Of a stretch of DNA of 64,000 nt, positions 63,301 through 64,000 are shown one piece after another. Position numbers and translations under genes: made by a program. The notes beneath the pieces were generated by a model. The model made no database searches and was not told the DNA's origin. It was given only the letters and a program-made list of their open reading frames with translations. The stretch lies in NCBI GenBank assembly GCA_039180025.1, contig JBCDDZ010000010.1, positions 16,793-80,792 on the forward strand, written 5' to 3'. The DNA comes from Algisphaera sp039180025 (GTDB lineage Bacteria > Planctomycetota > Phycisphaerae > Phycisphaerales > Phycisphaeraceae). Positions within the stretch are counted from its first letter, which is position 1. Every line of letters begins with the position of its first letter.

Positions 63301-63912
63301 ATGGCGTTCGACACCGACCACCTGCCCACTATCCTTGATCACCTCTGGCAGCACCTCGGCGCCGCGACTCGCTCCGCCAAACCTCCTTTCCACCTGCCCA
63401 CGCTCTGCAGCACCGACACCGAGGGACTGCCCCGAGGCCGGGTGGTCGTCTTGAGGCGCGCCGACCGCGGCTCCCGTACGCTGATCTGCCACACCGACCG
63501 GCGGGCCGACAAGGTTCAGCAGTTCCGCCATCACCCCCATGCGGCGTGGCTATTCTATGACCCGCCCGCCAAGGTTCAGCTCCGCGTCACCGGCCCCGTT
63601 ACCCTCCATACCGAAGACGCCCTGGCCGATACCCAGTGGGCTGCGTCGACCCCGAGCAGCCGACGCTGCTACCTCGCCCCCCATCCGCCAGGCCAACTGG
63701 CCGACGAACCCAGCCCGAACCTCCCGGAAGCCGTCCGCGGGCGTGTCCCCGAGCCCAAAGAGACCGCCGCCGGGCGAGAAAATTTCGCCGTGATCTCCTG
63801 CACGGCCGAGCGTTTCGATTGGCTCTACCTCCACCACACCGGCCACCGACGCGCGCAGTTCGAATGGACCGCTTCTGACCCCGAGCCCGCAATGCGCTGG
63901 CTCGAGCCGTAA
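63301..63912 (+). CDS. Pyridoxamine-5'-phosphate-oxidase-like flavoprotein
   Basis: 203 aa. FHLPTLCSTDTEGLPRGRVVVLR near 30-52 (in parts), TDRRADKVQQFRHHPHAAWLF near 67-87, LRVTGPVTLHTED near 94-106 and WAASTPSSRRCYLAP near 112-126 follow the PNPO split-barrel family that binds FMN, near the Alr4036 group. Whether it oxidises pyridoxamine phosphate or another substrate cannot be told. The C-terminal FDWLYLHHTGHRRAQFEW is typical. Fourteen bases separate it from the SirB1-like gene. Confidence 0.85.
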   Translation: MAFDTDHLPTILDHLWQHLGAATRSAKPPFHLPTLCSTDTEGLPRGRVVVLRRADRGSRTLICHTDRRADKVQQFRHHPHAAWLFYDPPAKVQLRVTGPVTLHTEDALADTQWAASTPSSRRCYLAPHPPGQLADEPSPNLPEAVRGRVPEPKETAAGRENFAVISCTAERFDWLYLHHTGHRRAQFEWTASDPEPAMRWLEP

Positions 63913-64000
63913 ACTCGCTCCCCACCCCCGTTCAAGCGTCGATTTACCGCCATCCCCCTGCGGCCTGCTCGCGGCATGATGAGCCAAAAAAGCCCGCGGG

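Overview
The window looks like a chromosomal segment of a high-GC planctomycete, most likely class Phycisphaerae. The support is: a complete Alternative Complex III (ActA-F) plus caa3 oxidase operon, a PEP-CTERM-like tail of the PTPSAAAGG...RRRR type, a HYExAFE-type protein, a GH57/DUF1957 enzyme, scattered peptidoglycan genes (murE, murF, mraY, and murC alone), and many lipoproteins of unknown family. This placement is inferred from gene content. No rRNA, tRNA, CRISPR array, insertion sequence or phage gene was recognised.

Layout. 1-6.3 kb: the end of a sigma-54 activator, a HEAT-like exported protein, a YlbF-like protein, and RNase R overlapping lgt. 6.4-9.6 kb: a partial peptide ABC importer (solute-binding lipoprotein plus one permease). 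10.0-11.2 kb: a PilZ protein whose receiver and HPt modules both lack their phosphoacceptor residues. 11.4-15.5 kb: murE-murF-mraY. 15.7-18.2 kb: small membrane, Cys-rich and PEP-CTERM-like proteins. 18.5-25.4 kb: rdgB, a GH57 enzyme, murC, a YceI lipoprotein and an NtrC-type two-component pair. 25.5-30.9 kb: ileS behind a possible transcription attenuator, a membrane-anchored FlgG-like protein and a HYExAFE protein. 31.1-46.3 kb: one long minus-strand respiratory operon, actABCDEF - small membrane protein - SCO - coxII - coxI - coxIII - coxIV, which should carry electrons from quinol to oxygen in one supercomplex. 46.6-64 kb: a mix of a SurA-like lipoprotein with YraN, CheV, exported MsrA, a pseudopilin, a coiled-coil HTH regulator facing a voltage-gated-type K+ channel, ArfB, a GGDEF-EAL protein, a WG-repeat protein, HspQ, an FKBP isomerase, a SirB1-like protein and a PNPO-like protein.

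Regulation. Eight start codons lie exactly six bases downstream of a -10-like hexamer (TAGACT, TATACT, TACAAT and similar), which suggests frequent leaderless transcripts; other genes have clear Shine-Dalgarno sequences. The most interesting locus is the ileS leader. A 19-codon ORF with two adjacent Ile codons is followed by mutually exclusive antiterminator and terminator pairings, as in classical attenuation. C-di-GMP signalling (PilZ protein, GGDEF-EAL protein) and chemotaxis-type signalling (CheV) are also represented. All structures and starts were read by eye; no folding, alignment or database search was run.
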